Notes: generated by a model from the letters alone, not told the origin. DNA of 64,000 bases from Glaciimonas sp. PCH181 (GCF_003056055.1 NZ_PYFP01000001.1:558001-622000), one strand, 5' to 3'. Numbered from the stretch's first letter, positions 1-9,855 are shown. Program-made: numbers and translations.

Positions 1-60
1 TTTCTGCTTAGCCTTTCTATGAATAGATTAGGTATTGCGCAACTGTTTTGAAAGTACATC

Positions 61-1161
61 ATGCTTAGTGTCACCTCCGCCGCTCGCCCTACCACAATAA
101 CGAAATTTGTTACGGATAACCCGCTTCTGAATAAGACGTCCCGCTTGAAACAAATGTGTTCGACGAGCAGTTCCTCCGAAGTTAAAAGTTGCGCATCCCC
201 AGTTCCTGATGGTTCTTCCCGTAAGCCCTTGGATTTCAGTTTGGTACGTACTTTGGTAGAGGGCGGGGCTGTCACTAAGGCGTCAGATAAATCGGCAATT
301 GAGGATAATCTCATTCCGGCGGAGCGGAAAACGAGTTCTTCCAATTATGACGCACTGAAATTGAAGCACGCCAAAAACGATGTAGATAAACTTTCCAATG
401 TTCTTCTCGAACTTTATACAGAAGAGGCTAAAGACCGGGCTGCAGAACAGTTATCAACTTGTGCGACGATATACGAGGCCGTTATTTTAAATGGTGCAGA
501 TGAATTATTAGCTCTGGAATCATATGCAGCTAGTTTAAAATGCCTGGTTGATGAAAAAATAATTATCGTGAAATTAGAAAGAGAAGAAGCTAAATCTTTA
601 AAGATTATTAAAACAGAAATAAATTATTTCTTAACAGCACTTAACAGTTCAGCTATGTTTGATAAGCTGGATACTGGCGTCAAAGCGGTAATTAATGAGG
701 CAACTGCTGCTGTAAAGGTTAAAGAAACGCCTTTATCGGAGCTTTCGAGCTTGAGAGCAGCGCTCGAGTCAGTATTTGTCGACGCGCAAGCTATTCTAAC
801 TAAAGAATGGACTCGATCCCCCCCTCAAATTCCTTCGGAAGGTGTTATCCCAGCAGAAAATTTTCTGAACGGAAAATCGTTAAAAAGCAATCAATCTAAG
901 ATTTTTGGTAAGGTTACAAAGCTATTCAGTTCAAGTAAAACATCGCCCCCTGGCTCTCCAAAAAGTCCGGTAAGCGCAACTTCAAAATTTTATGCGGGAT
1001 TAGAAGTTAAGTTGCCCACGGCAACGACGCCAGTTAATGTAATTGCGGAAAAATTCCTTCCTTCTTCTCCTACTATTGAAAGTACCGAGCCAATTTACGC
1101 CACGGTGGCGCGTCGTCACCCTCCGAGCGCTCCAAAAGCGGTGGAAGCAACTGATCTTTAA
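61..1161 (+). CDS. Orphan protein with C-terminal EPIYATV motif; candidate secreted effector
   Basis: Product of 366 aa not recognised as any family. Residues 1-95 are Ser/Thr/Pro-rich and look disordered, as in many type III or IV secretion substrates. Residues about 96-250 are Ala/Leu/Lys/Glu-rich and probably helical or coiled-coil. Residues 251-366 are again Pro/Ser-rich (PPGSPKSP at about 296-303). The tail carries EPIYATV at residues 343-349 (nt 1087-1107), then PPSAP at 354-358. EPIYA is the tyrosine-phosphorylation motif of CagA, Bartonella Bep, Tarp-like and LspA-type effectors. No signal peptide or membrane segment is visible. Base composition is clearly more A+T-rich than the neighbours, suggesting transfer. 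The ribosome site before the ATG is weak. No secretion genes lie nearby. The gene is well supported; the effector role is inference from a short motif plus composition. Confidence 0.7.
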   Translation: MLSVTSAARPTTITKFVTDNPLLNKTSRLKQMCSTSSSSEVKSCASPVPDGSSRKPLDFSLVRTLVEGGAVTKASDKSAIEDNLIPAERKTSSSNYDALKLKHAKNDVDKLSNVLLELYTEEAKDRAAEQLSTCATIYEAVILNGADELLALESYAASLKCLVDEKIIIVKLEREEAKSLKIIKTEINYFLTALNSSAMFDKLDTGVKAVINEATAAVKVKETPLSELSSLRAALESVFVDAQAILTKEWTRSPPQIPSEGVIPAENFLNGKSLKSNQSKIFGKVTKLFSSSKTSPPGSPKSPVSATSKFYAGLEVKLPTATTPVNVIAEKFLPSSPTIESTEPIYATVARRHPPSAPKAVEATDL

Positions 1162-1197
1162 ATCTGCCCCAATTTCTATCTTGGTTTCTATATAGTC

Positions 1198-1230
1198 AAA
1201 AAACCACTGCCCGCAAAGGCAGTGGTTTTT
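1198..1230. terminator. Bidirectional intrinsic terminator
   Basis: Stem CCACTGCC (1204-1211) pairs with GGCAGTGG (1218-1225) around a 6-nt loop. An A-tract precedes it and a T-tract follows, so it can serve both the plus-strand orphan gene and the minus-strand glutamate dehydrogenase that converge here. Confidence 0.85.
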
Positions 1231-1260
1231 CGTTTATATGTCTAGATCAACGTAAACAGC

Positions 1261-4200
1261 TTAGGTAGTTTCTATTGCCCGCATCTCGCGTGCCGCCACT
1301 GACAGCATCGCCAAATCCACGTTGCCGCCTAGCTGAAAATCGATTAACAGACGACGATAGCGCTCCAACTGCGGGCGATTCGCGGTTTGCCAGGCGACGA
1401 TCATCTCCGGTGACTGATTGATATCCGGCGATAGTTTGATCACGTTCGCGGTAAGAGAGCGTTGCAGCATCGTTAAGTCACTTTGCAAGGCTGTGCGCGC
1501 CAGCGTTTGCCAATGGCTGTCTACTGGCAAAGTGGCCGCACGTTCGCGCATCCAACCAAAATTCAGGTTGAGGTCTAATGCGAAATAAACTTGTGCCACC
1601 AATTCCAGGCTGCGACCCGTGATCGTCGCGACCTCTGCGATATCCAATACCGCGCCGATTAATTCCGCACTGGCGACACGGCGGGCCAAGGTTTCCGATA
1701 CCCCTGCCTGAGTGAGCGCAGTTTGTTTCGCTTTGAGAGCATCAGCGTCACTGGTATCCAGCAACGTCAGCAGTATCGGTCCAAGTTGATCGGCGGCAGG
1801 GCGGAAGCGGGCTACCGTGTCTTCGATCGTTTCTCCCTTTGCATGCCGATGCAGGAACCAGAAGCTAGCTTGCTCGATCAGGCGGCCGACTTCGATAAAC
1901 ATTTGTGCTTGCAATGCATCGGGCACCTGATTATCTAGCGCATCGATGTCATTCCAGATTTCCTCAAAGCCGAAGACATCGCGGGCGATCAGGCAAGCGC
2001 GGATGACGTCGGTCGGACTTGCACCACTTTCGTCGCTAAGACGATGCACAAAGGTTGTGCCGACCCGATTTGTGAGCGTATTCACCACATACGTGGCAAT
2101 GATTTCACGCGCCAACGGATGCCTTGTCATGACGTCGGGATAACGTTCGCGTAGCGCTTGCGGGAAATACTGCCTCAGCGCATGACTGACGAACTGGTCA
2201 TCCAGCAAATCGGACGCCAGCGCTGCCTCGTACAACCACATTTTGTTATACGCCATCAGTACAGCGCGTTCCGGTGTAGTCAGGCCTTGTTTGGCGGTTT
2301 TGCGTTCAGCAATGGTTTCATCCGAAGGCAAAAATTCGACTGCCCGGTCAAGTCGTCCGGCGCGCTCCAGATAACGAATCAATCTTGCTTCCGGTTCTAA
2401 CAATGAAGTAGCGCCGCGACCTGCTACAGATAGCGATTGGGTTTGATAGTAGTTGTCGGTCAACACTTGCTTGCCAACTTCATCCGTCATCTCTGCCAGC
2501 AGTTTGTTACGTTGCTTCTCGGTCATTTCACCTTCAGTGACGACCAGTCCGAGCAATATCTTGATATTTACTTCATGATCTGAGCAGTCGACTCCGGCGG
2601 AATTATCGATGGCGTCAGTACAGATACGGCCACCTTTTTGCGCAAACTCGATCCGCCCAAATTGCGTCAGCCCCAGATTGCCGCCTTCTGCGACGACTTT
2701 GCATTGCAATTCGGCACCGTTGACGCGAATGGCATCGTTGGTGCGGTCACCGACTTGCGCGTGCGTTTCATGGCTAGCTTTGACATAGGTGCCTATGCCG
2801 CCGTTGTACAACAGGTCGATTGGGGCGATCAGGATCGCGTGGATTAACTCGGCAGGGGATAATTCTTCGGCTGTGATGCCGAGCACGGCGCGGATTTGCG
2901 GCGATAGGGGAATCGTCTTGAGCGTGCGTGGATAAATACCCCCGCCTTCAGAGATCAATTTGGCCTCGTAATCCGCCCAGCTAGAGCGTGGCAATACGAA
3001 CAAGCGATCACGCTCGGCAAAACTGGCAGCCGGATCGGGATTAGGATCAAGGAAAATATGCCGATGATCGAAAGCTGCCACAAGTTTAATATGGCGCGAT
3101 AGCAGCATGCCGTTGCCGAAAACATCGCCGGACATATCACCGATACCGGCAACGGTAAAATCTTGCTCTTGCGTGTTGATGCCAATTTCGCGGAAATGCC
3201 GCTTGACCGCTTCCCATGCCCCGCGCGCGGTGATGCCCATTTTCTTATGGTCATAGCCGACCGATCCGCCAGAGGCGAACGCATCGGTCAGCCAGAAGCC
3301 ATATTCGGCGGAAATGGCATTGGCGAAATCGGAAAAAGTCGCCGTGCCTTTGTCGGCGGCCACCACCAGATACGGGTCATCGGGGTCATAACGCACGACA
3401 TTGGCAGGCGGGACCACTTTGCCAGCGACAAGATTATCGGTAAGGTCAAGTAAGCCGCGTAAGAAATCCTGATAACAGGCAATACCTTCTTTTAAATAGG
3501 CTTCACGCTCAGAGGCGGGCGGGGCGCTCTTCAGCACAAAGCCGCCTTTTGAACCCACCGGCACAATGACGGCATTCTTGACCATTTGTGCTTTGACCAG
3601 ACCCAATACTTCAGTACGAAAATCTTCGCGTCGGTCAGACCAGCGCAGGCCGCCACGTGCAACTTTGCCACCGCGCAGATGGACGCCTTCAAAGCGTGGC
3701 GAATAGACCCAAATCTCGAACATCGGTTTGGGTGCAGGTAAGCCGGGTACCTTGGCAGGGTCGAACTTGAACGATAAATAGGATTTCGGTTGGCCGTTAG
3801 CATCGCGCTGAAAGTAGTTCGTGCGCAACGTAGCTTGAATCACGCCCAGGAACTGCCGCAAAATACGGTCTTCGTCGAGGTTGGGAACCTGATCCATGGC
3901 CTCTTCTGTTTGCTGCAACAACGCATTCACGCGGTCCTGATTTTGGGGACTTAATCCAGCCGAAGGATCGAAACGTGCCAGGAATAATTCGACCAGATTG
4001 CGGGCTATCGCAGGATTGCCGGTCACAGCGTGTTCGATATAGGTATTGCTGAAGGTGGACCCGACCTGACGCAGATATCTGGCGTAGGCGCGCAAGATGG
4101 TGACTTCGCGCCAGTTGAGCTGGGCGGTCAATACTAGTCGATTCAGATCGTCATTGTCGGCTTGGCCATCCCAGACACGGGCAAAAGCATCTTCAAATAT

Positions 4201-6159
4201 GTCTTTGATACGGTCGATTTCGATTTCGCTGTCATCGGCGGTTTGCATGCCAAAATCGTGTATCCAGACTGGCGCGGCATCCTGGACTTCGATTCGATAA
4301 GGCCGTTCTTCATTGACCTTGACCCCCATATGTTCCAGCATCGGCAAGCTTTGGGATAACGCAATAGGCTTACCAGCGTGATAAATTTTCAGACGCAAGG
4401 AGGAGGCAGCCGCTTCGATCGGACGATACAAATTCATCGCTAAGCCTGCGCGTTGCTGGGCGGCCTCCATTAATTCAATGTCGCGCACCGTTGCGCGGGC
4501 TGCGTAATCCTCCCGAAAACCAGCTGGAAAGGATGCTGCGTAACGCCGCAGCAATCGATTGCCGTGCTCTTCACCGCGACTTTCCAGCAATGCGTCGGCA
4601 AGATCATCCTGCCAGCGGCGCGTGGCCTTGACGATCTTTGCTTCCAATTCGCCAATGTCGATATTGGCAATGTTGGCGACAGTACCCGGCTCGGTGCGGA
4701 CTGTGAACTGGATACGGGCCAGTACCGATTCTGACAACAAGGGCGTGAATTCAACGCTGAGGCCGTTAAACGCCTCTAGCAGCAGTAGCTGGATGCGCGT
4801 ACGCAACTCGGTATTGAATTTGTCACGCGGGACATAGACCAGACAGGAAACATAGCGACCGAATGCATCCTGACGCACAAATAATCGGGTCCGCTGGCGT
4901 TCTTCAAGGCGCAAAATGCCGATGGCGGTGTCGTACAGGTCATTTTCATCGACCTGAAATAACTCATCGCGTGGGTATTGTTCGAGGATGGTGGCGAGGG
5001 TCTTCGCCAAATGGCCTTTTGGTACAAAACTGGCGCGTTCCTGCACTTTGGCGACCTTGCGCCGTACCAACGGAATATCGCTGGTCGGGACCATATATGC
5101 AGTGGAGGTATAGAGGCCGATAAAGCGCCGTTCGCCAATTACTTTTCCTGCGGCGTCATACCGTTTAACGCCCACATAATCAAGATAACCGGGACGATGT
5201 ACGGTAGCGCGAGAATCGGCTTTGGTAATAAAAACGGGCGAACGCGCATCGATAATTGCCTGCGCACCGCTCGGCAGTTTCGTCATGTCGGCACTATCGG
5301 AAGTACGTAATGGATCGCGCAATGACTCACGCAAAATACCCAGGCCCGATCCGACCAGCGCTTGCAGATAGTTTTCACCTTCGTTGACGACTAATTCATA
5401 GTCGCGAGAGCCGAGAAACGTGAAATGATCGTCGATCATCCATTCCAGAAAAGCGCGCGCTTCATCGACTTCTGCTTGCAACACTTCATCGTCACATGGC
5501 TGTTGTCGCAGATCTTCTACTGCCGCACTGGCGGTGGTCATCATGCTGCGCCAGTCTTCCACTGCGGCCCGAACATCGCCTAATACCTTGGTGACGCCCG
5601 TCATGATTTCGACTAAACGGTCGGTCTCGGTACAACGGTCGATTTCGAAGTGAATGTACGATTCCAGCCGTCCGCTGTCGTTATTTTCTGCTCCGACTTT
5701 GGCGTTGACATCGCTGGGACGCTGAACCATTTCAATCTGACCGGAGGCGTCGCGCCAGACTCGGAAAACCGGATGAATCGCCGCGTGCAGGGTCAGGCCC
5801 AGACGATTGATTTCAGTGGTAACGGAATCCACCAGAAACGGCATGTCGTCATTGACGATCTCGATAACGCTATGGGCCGATTCCCAGCCATGCTCATCGA
5901 TTTGCGGATTGTAGATGCGGATGCGCGGCGCACCGCTTTTGAAGTGCCGGGCAAACTGCCAGTGAGAAACAGCAGCGCCATACAGGTCTGAAATGCTGCG
6001 GCTGAGTATTTGTTCCTCACCAACCTGAGAATAGTAATCGATCAGAAATGTCTGCATGGTCGCAAAAACTGCAGGTGGCAAGCGGTCACCGGCAAACTTC
6101 ACCATTTCCGCTAGTTGTTGCTGTTTCTTTTGTTCGGCTGCTTTATAAATGACAGACAT
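1261..6159 (-). CDS. gdhB: NAD-specific glutamate dehydrogenase, large (about 180 kDa) type
   Basis: Catalyses oxidative deamination of glutamate to 2-oxoglutarate with NAD+ in the cytoplasm, feeding amino-acid carbon to the TCA cycle. At 1632 aa it has the length of the GDH-180 class known from Pseudomonas, Caulobacter and many betaproteobacteria. The long N-terminal regulatory half contains ACT-like segments. The catalytic half shows the family core: the GGLRWSDRREDFRTEVLGL segment, PVGSKGGF with the substrate lysine, and GIGDMSGDVFGNGMLLS of the nucleotide-binding region. The ATG at 6157-6159 is preceded on its strand by GAAAGAG. It stands alone, convergent with the orphan gene and downstream of gnd, with a 113-bp spacer. 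No frameshift seen. Confidence 0.95.
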   Translation of the reverse strand: MSVIYKAAEQKKQQQLAEMVKFAGDRLPPAVFATMQTFLIDYYSQVGEEQILSRSISDLYGAAVSHWQFARHFKSGAPRIRIYNPQIDEHGWESAHSVIEIVNDDMPFLVDSVTTEINRLGLTLHAAIHPVFRVWRDASGQIEMVQRPSDVNAKVGAENNDSGRLESYIHFEIDRCTETDRLVEIMTGVTKVLGDVRAAVEDWRSMMTTASAAVEDLRQQPCDDEVLQAEVDEARAFLEWMIDDHFTFLGSRDYELVVNEGENYLQALVGSGLGILRESLRDPLRTSDSADMTKLPSGAQAIIDARSPVFITKADSRATVHRPGYLDYVGVKRYDAAGKVIGERRFIGLYTSTAYMVPTSDIPLVRRKVAKVQERASFVPKGHLAKTLATILEQYPRDELFQVDENDLYDTAIGILRLEERQRTRLFVRQDAFGRYVSCLVYVPRDKFNTELRTRIQLLLLEAFNGLSVEFTPLLSESVLARIQFTVRTEPGTVANIANIDIGELEAKIVKATRRWQDDLADALLESRGEEHGNRLLRRYAASFPAGFREDYAARATVRDIELMEAAQQRAGLAMNLYRPIEAAASSLRLKIYHAGKPIALSQSLPMLEHMGVKVNEERPYRIEVQDAAPVWIHDFGMQTADDSEIEIDRIKDIFEDAFARVWDGQADNDDLNRLVLTAQLNWREVTILRAYARYLRQVGSTFSNTYIEHAVTGNPAIARNLVELFLARFDPSAGLSPQNQDRVNALLQQTEEAMDQVPNLDEDRILRQFLGVIQATLRTNYFQRDANGQPKSYLSFKFDPAKVPGLPAPKPMFEIWVYSPRFEGVHLRGGKVARGGLRWSDRREDFRTEVLGLVKAQMVKNAVIVPVGSKGGFVLKSAPPASEREAYLKEGIACYQDFLRGLLDLTDNLVAGKVVPPANVVRYDPDDPYLVVAADKGTATFSDFANAISAEYGFWLTDAFASGGSVGYDHKKMGITARGAWEAVKRHFREIGINTQEQDFTVAGIGDMSGDVFGNGMLLSRHIKLVAAFDHRHIFLDPNPDPAASFAERDRLFVLPRSSWADYEAKLISEGGGIYPRTLKTIPLSPQIRAVLGITAEELSPAELIHAILIAPIDLLYNGGIGTYVKASHETHAQVGDRTNDAIRVNGAELQCKVVAEGGNLGLTQFGRIEFAQKGGRICTDAIDNSAGVDCSDHEVNIKILLGLVVTEGEMTEKQRNKLLAEMTDEVGKQVLTDNYYQTQSLSVAGRGATSLLEPEARLIRYLERAGRLDRAVEFLPSDETIAERKTAKQGLTTPERAVLMAYNKMWLYEAALASDLLDDQFVSHALRQYFPQALRERYPDVMTRHPLAREIIATYVVNTLTNRVGTTFVHRLSDESGASPTDVIRACLIARDVFGFEEIWNDIDALDNQVPDALQAQMFIEVGRLIEQASFWFLHRHAKGETIEDTVARFRPAADQLGPILLTLLDTSDADALKAKQTALTQAGVSETLARRVASAELIGAVLDIAEVATITGRSLELVAQVYFALDLNLNFGWMRERAATLPVDSHWQTLARTALQSDLTMLQRSLTANVIKLSPDINQSPEMIVAWQTANRPQLERYRRLLIDFQLGGNVDLAMLSVAAREMRAIETT

Positions 6160-6226
6160 GGTTCTCTTTCAAATGGTTAACCCGGCTATGCAATATGGTA
6201 CGCAAAAGTGTGGAGCGGAATAACGT

Positions 6227-6245
6227 GGGGCAGTAATACTGCCCC
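6227..6245. other. Perfect inverted repeat after gnd
   Basis: GGGGCAG (6227-6233) and CTGCCCC (6239-6245) flank TAATA in the short spacer between gnd and the glutamate dehydrogenase start. There is no T-tract on either strand, so it may be a weak terminator, an mRNA-stabilising 3' hairpin of gnd, or an operator for gdhB. Confidence 0.5.
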
Positions 6246-6272
6246 CATTCTAATGAACTGATATCGGTCTGA

Positions 6273-7706
6273 TCAAGGCCAGTCTGCGTGAAAACTGCCT
6301 TCTTTATCGGTGCGTTCAAAGGTATGCGCACCAAAAAAATCGCGCTGGGCTTGAATCAGATTGGCTGGCAGTTGCGCGGTACGGTACGCATCAAAATACG
6401 CGATGGCAGAGGAAAACGCGGGGACGGGAACACCGGCATTGATCGCGGCGACGACAACTTGTCGCAATGCTGATTGATACTTGGCGGCGATGTCGGCAAA
6501 GTAATCATCCAGCAGCAAATTTGCCAGTTGCTTATCGGTTGCGTAGGCTTCCATAATTTTTTGTAGAAAGCTGGCGCGGATGATGCAGCCAGCTCGGAAA
6601 ATCTTAGCGATATTGCCGTAATCAAGCGCCCATTTATAGTTGTCCGATGCGGCTCGCATTTGTGCAAAGCCTTGCGCATACGAAATAATTTTGCTCAGAT
6701 ACAACGCGCGTTGTACAGCATCTATCAGGGCTTGACGATCGCCACCGAATGCTGCATTTAATGATGTCTCGGCCGGGCCGGATAGCTTCTTGCTGGCAGC
6801 AATCCGCTCATCTTTCATCGAGGACAATACACGGGCGAAAACCGCCTCGGTAATCAGCGGTAAAGGAATGCCTAAATCCAGCGCGATCTGGCTGGTCCAT
6901 TTGCCCGTGCCTTTTTGCGCAGCGCGGTCGAGGATGACATCAATCAGGTCTGCGCCGGTGTCAGGATCTTTTTTGGCAAAAATCTGCGCTGTGATATCGA
7001 TCAGATAACTATCCAACTCGCCTGCGTTCCAGTCGGCATAGACCTTACTCAGATCTGAATTTGATAAGCCGCCGACATGTTTTAGTACTGCGTAACTTTC
7101 AGCGATCAGTTGCATATCGCCGTATTCAATGCCGTTATGCACCATTTTGACGAAATGTCCTGCGCCATCTGGCCCGATGTAATCGACGCACGGTACGCCG
7201 TCAGGGGCTTTGGCCGCGATTTCAGTCAGAATCGGCGCGACCAGATCGTACGCTTCGCGCTGGCCGCCGGGCATGATTGCCGGACCTTTTAGCGCGCCTT
7301 CTTCGCCGCCAGAAACGCCGGTGCCGATGAAATGAATGCCGGATTTTGCTAAATCATCATTGCGTCGAATGGTATCGGTGAAATGCGTGTTTCCACCATC
7401 GATCAAAATATCGCCTTGATCCAGCAGAGGTTTGATGGCGTCGATGGTTTGGTCCGTTGCAGTACCGGCCTTTACCATTAATAGTATTCGGCGCGGTTTT
7501 TCCAGCGAGTCTATGAAATCTTCCAGCGAATACGTCGCGACCAATGCGCGATCTGGAAATTCAGCGATCAATTCGTCGGTTTTTTCGCGGCTGCGGTTAT
7601 AAACAGATACTGCGTGGCCCCGGCTTTCGATATTCAGAGCGAGATTGCGGCCCATTACGGCCAGTCCTACTACGCCGATTAATTGTTTCGTCACTTGCTT
7701 AGTCAT
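6273..7706 (-). CDS. gnd: 6-phosphogluconate dehydrogenase (decarboxylating), long NADP-type
   Basis: Converts 6-phosphogluconate to ribulose 5-phosphate and CO2 in the oxidative pentose phosphate pathway. The 477-aa length and full-length C-terminal helical domain fit the classical dimeric enzyme. An N-terminal Rossmann motif [15 protein letters not shown] is followed by NRSREK (NADP-type discrimination), the signature [26 protein letters not shown] and the catalytic [15 protein letters not shown] segment. It is transcribed alone towards gdhB. A second, shorter 6PGDH of the NAD-linked group is encoded at 24224, so the organism seems to hold both cofactor types. Confidence 0.96.
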   Translation of the reverse strand: MTKQVTKQLIGVVGLAVMGRNLALNIESRGHAVSVYNRSREKTDELIAEFPDRALVATYSLEDFIDSLEKPRRILLMVKAGTATDQTIDAIKPLLDQGDILIDGGNTHFTDTIRRNDDLAKSGIHFIGTGVSGGEEGALKGPAIMPGGQREAYDLVAPILTEIAAKAPDGVPCVDYIGPDGAGHFVKMVHNGIEYGDMQLIAESYAVLKHVGGLSNSDLSKVYADWNAGELDSYLIDITAQIFAKKDPDTGADLIDVILDRAAQKGTGKWTSQIALDLGIPLPLITEAVFARVLSSMKDERIAASKKLSGPAETSLNAAFGGDRQALIDAVQRALYLSKIISYAQGFAQMRAASDNYKWALDYGNIAKIFRAGCIIRASFLQKIMEAYATDKQLANLLLDDYFADIAAKYQSALRQVVVAAINAGVPVPAFSSAIAYFDAYRTAQLPANLIQAQRDFFGAHTFERTDKEGSFHADWP

Positions 7707-7808
7707 ACGTTCTCCCGGAAAAGCGATCGGTTGATGCAGTCGGCGAGTGCCGTTTTTTAGTCAGCATCAAAACATGTTTTGTTGGTTAAAAATTGCTTCA
7801 GGCAACGT

Positions 7809-8618
7809 TTATTTGAAACGATAGGCCAATGAAACAAAGTAAAGCTGCGTCGCTTTTTTGTCGACGATAGGGCTATTCTTTACGCTGTCCCCAAACCATT
7901 TATAGCGTCCGTACAAGTTAACCACCCAGGTTGGACTGAGCGGGATTTCAACTTGCAGTGCGACTAGCGGATTGGTGGTGCCCTTTCCCTGATAGGCCTT
8001 GAAGTTGCCATTTGCCGCAGATTCGGCGGGCGTCACGCCGTAGTAATAATTGACGTAATTTGCGCTATGGTATTCGGCGCCGATTTGCGGATAAAAGTTG
8101 ACGGAGCCGGCTTTTATTTCGCCCGCATAGATTGCTTCCAGCAATGTGCCGTGGGATTTGTTGACGTCGTAGAAGGCGTTCAGGAAAAAAGCACCTACCG
8201 GGGTTTCTTGATAAGTCCCTACACCCAGAGGAATAGCGTCCTTTCGGTTATGCAAGCCATGAAGAATCGGTGTGTTTTCGGTCTTAAAGCCATCAAAATT
8301 AACTTTGCCAGCCAGTTCCAGATAGCCGTAGCCCATTTTGACCGTTTTAATACCGAGGGTGTCAATCCGGGCAAAAAATCTGCCGTAGTCGATGTAGCCA
8401 TAAGGCAACTTCATGGTGGAGCTATGTTTGCCCCGGATTTCACTGGGCGACTGATAGACGCCCAGGCCCAGATCGCCCACCAGACGTTGGGGCAGCTCCG
8501 CATTTTCTGGCGGATTTGGATTTGACTCTTGCGCGAACGCCGTAGAAGCAATCGCCATGCCGGTTAGACCACTAAGAATTGCATTCAGAATTGCTTTGTT
8601 TGGAGATGTTTCTTTCAT
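7809..8618 (-). CDS. MipA/OmpV family outer-membrane protein
   Basis: Outer-membrane beta-barrel of the MipA/OmpV family, whose members act as scaffolds for murein synthesis or as small porins. From the ATG at 8616-8618 the product is 269 aa, with a signal peptide starting MKETSPNKAIL and an Ala-x-Ala-type cleavage near ASTAFAQ. The diagnostic segment DLGLGVYQSPSEIRGK followed by PYGYIDYGRFFARIDTLGIK is present, and the chain ends with aromatic-rich strands closing in YRFK, as barrels do. A longer reading from 8666 lacks a ribosome site and would put charged residues before the signal peptide, so I chose the internal start, which has GGA upstream. Confidence 0.85.
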   Translation of the reverse strand: MKETSPNKAILNAILSGLTGMAIASTAFAQESNPNPPENAELPQRLVGDLGLGVYQSPSEIRGKHSSTMKLPYGYIDYGRFFARIDTLGIKTVKMGYGYLELAGKVNFDGFKTENTPILHGLHNRKDAIPLGVGTYQETPVGAFFLNAFYDVNKSHGTLLEAIYAGEIKAGSVNFYPQIGAEYHSANYVNYYYGVTPAESAANGNFKAYQGKGTTNPLVALQVEIPLSPTWVVNLYGRYKWFGDSVKNSPIVDKKATQLYFVSLAYRFK

Positions 8619-9044
8619 GCTTTTCCAGGGATAGATGCTAATTGCGACTTGTTGATGAATAGTCATCTTAAGGGGTTCTGACTTAATAGCGGCAGATGAG
8701 GGTATCGAATAATCGCTTTACGAAGGCATATTCGACGGTGCAAAATTGCTCGCGCTTAATGAGATTTTTGAATTGGGAGATAGTTTAACCTAGGTTTGAT
8801 TCTCTCTATCGCAGGTATATTTTTCCGGTAGGTTTGCCGCTGTATAGCGGCGATATGTTATGCGTCTATTTATTACTGAGTGTGTGCGTTTCTTTACGGA
8901 AAATCAATAAGATGGGCTTGTTATAGCGGCCTTGCGTATTGCGTGTATTCTTTGAAAGCAAATATGAAATCGTTGCTTAATACGTTTGGATTGCCGGATA
9001 TTGACCTGCAATTAATGCAGGTCACTTTTTGAAAAGAGACTGAT
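8619..9044. other. Intergenic region between divergent genes
   Basis: No convincing ORF in 426 bp. It should hold the promoter of the MipA-like gene (minus) and of the small gene at 9045 (plus). The only clear structure is the terminator-like hairpin at 9002-9030. Confidence 0.6.
9002..9030 (+). terminator. Terminator-like hairpin just upstream of a small ORF
   Basis: TGACCTGCA (9002-9010) pairs perfectly with TGCAGGTCA (9016-9024) around ATTAA, followed by CTTTTT. It ends only 14 nt before the ATG of the next ORF. It could end a short upstream transcript or attenuate the gene. Confidence 0.65.
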
Positions 9045-9275
9045 ATGACCGCCATCACGACGACGATTTATGAAGGTTATGAGATACAGACGCGGGCTGT
9101 GCCTAGCGGCGATGTGTGGGCGGCGGAATATTCTGTCAGTAAGGATGGTAAAACCGAGATTCCGTGGACTAGGGCGAATATTGCCGAAGGTCTACCAACG
9201 CATGGGACGGCGAATCATGCGGCGCTTGATAACGCACGATCGGATATACAGACTAAATTATCACCATTTAATTAA
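9045..9275 (+). CDS. Small hypothetical protein, 76 aa
   Basis: Soluble, no signal peptide or membrane segment. The pattern Y-x-G-Y-x-I-x-T-x-A followed by WAAEYSVSKDGK, then a helical tail with HAALDNARSDIQTKL, resembles short uncharacterised proteins common in Burkholderiales, but I cannot name a function. AAGAGA lies at proper distance before the ATG. A terminator-like hairpin immediately precedes it. Protein-like composition and the ribosome site support a real gene. Confidence 0.65.
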   Translation: MTAITTTIYEGYEIQTRAVPSGDVWAAEYSVSKDGKTEIPWTRANIAEGLPTHGTANHAALDNARSDIQTKLSPFN

Positions 9276-9375
9276 TGCGGCAGGGGGGAACGCTTTGTTG
9301 CTGTCTTGAAGCGTAGGAATCATGTTTGAGCGCCTATCGCATAGTAGGGGCTTATGAGATAGATGCGGAGGCTAT

Positions 9376-9615
9376 ATGCAAGTCAACGAATTGAATACGG
9401 AGATTACGTTTGATGTCCCTTTTGATGGGGGGAAGGTTACTTGTACGGTTCTCTCTGATGCGCTTCGACATCTGACGAAAATTCAAACTTCTAAACTTAC
9501 GCGTGATCAGTTGGTTAGTGCGTTTTTGGAAAATAAGCCATTGATTCGTGCTGCGGCGATTAAAGAGTTGGAGTTGGGGGTGGATGAGGTTGTGTTGACG
9601 GCTTCGTCGTTTTAG
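9376..9615 (+). CDS. Small hypothetical protein, 79 aa (DUF1488-like)
   Basis: The ATG has a strong GGAGG site 5 nt upstream. The start of the chain, with alternating hydrophobics in ITFDVPFDGGKVTCTVLSDALRHL, resembles the small DUF1488 group (F-G-G-x-V-x-C-x-V-S-x-x-A-L), followed by a helical region ending in VLTASSF. The family has no established role. It sits on the same strand 100 bp after the 76-aa gene, possibly co-transcribed. A long inverted repeat follows its stop. Confidence 0.65.
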   Translation: MQVNELNTEITFDVPFDGGKVTCTVLSDALRHLTKIQTSKLTRDQLVSAFLENKPLIRAAAIKELELGVDEVVLTASSF

Positions 9616-9658
9616 ATAGCGGTTTGGCTAATTTGGCTTCGGTTTGTTGTAATTGAAA

Positions 9659-9720
9659 CGGTTGGTTCTCCGTTGATGCGAGCTGGGCCGCCCCGGTTTG
9701 CATCAACGGAGAACCAACCG
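9659..9720. repeat. Perfect 21-bp inverted repeat, 20-nt loop
   Basis: Arms at 9659-9679 and 9700-9720 are exact reverse complements (left arm begins CGGTTGGTTCTCCG). An imperfect outer stem may extend it (GCGGTTTGG near 9620, CCAAAACCGC near 9731-9740). It sits directly after the 79-aa gene. The left arm resembles sequence just after the stop of the HAD gene at 27417 and more weakly near 41822, so it may belong to a dispersed intergenic repeat family. Confidence 0.8.
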
Positions 9721-9855
9721 AATTATTAAACCAAAACCGCGAATAAAAAAACCAAACCCAAACCACAACTCCCACGATTTGCCCATCGCCAGATGAAATC
9801 GAAGAGGAAGGATATACTCTACGTCCACCACATGCAGTTAGACAAGGACACACAA

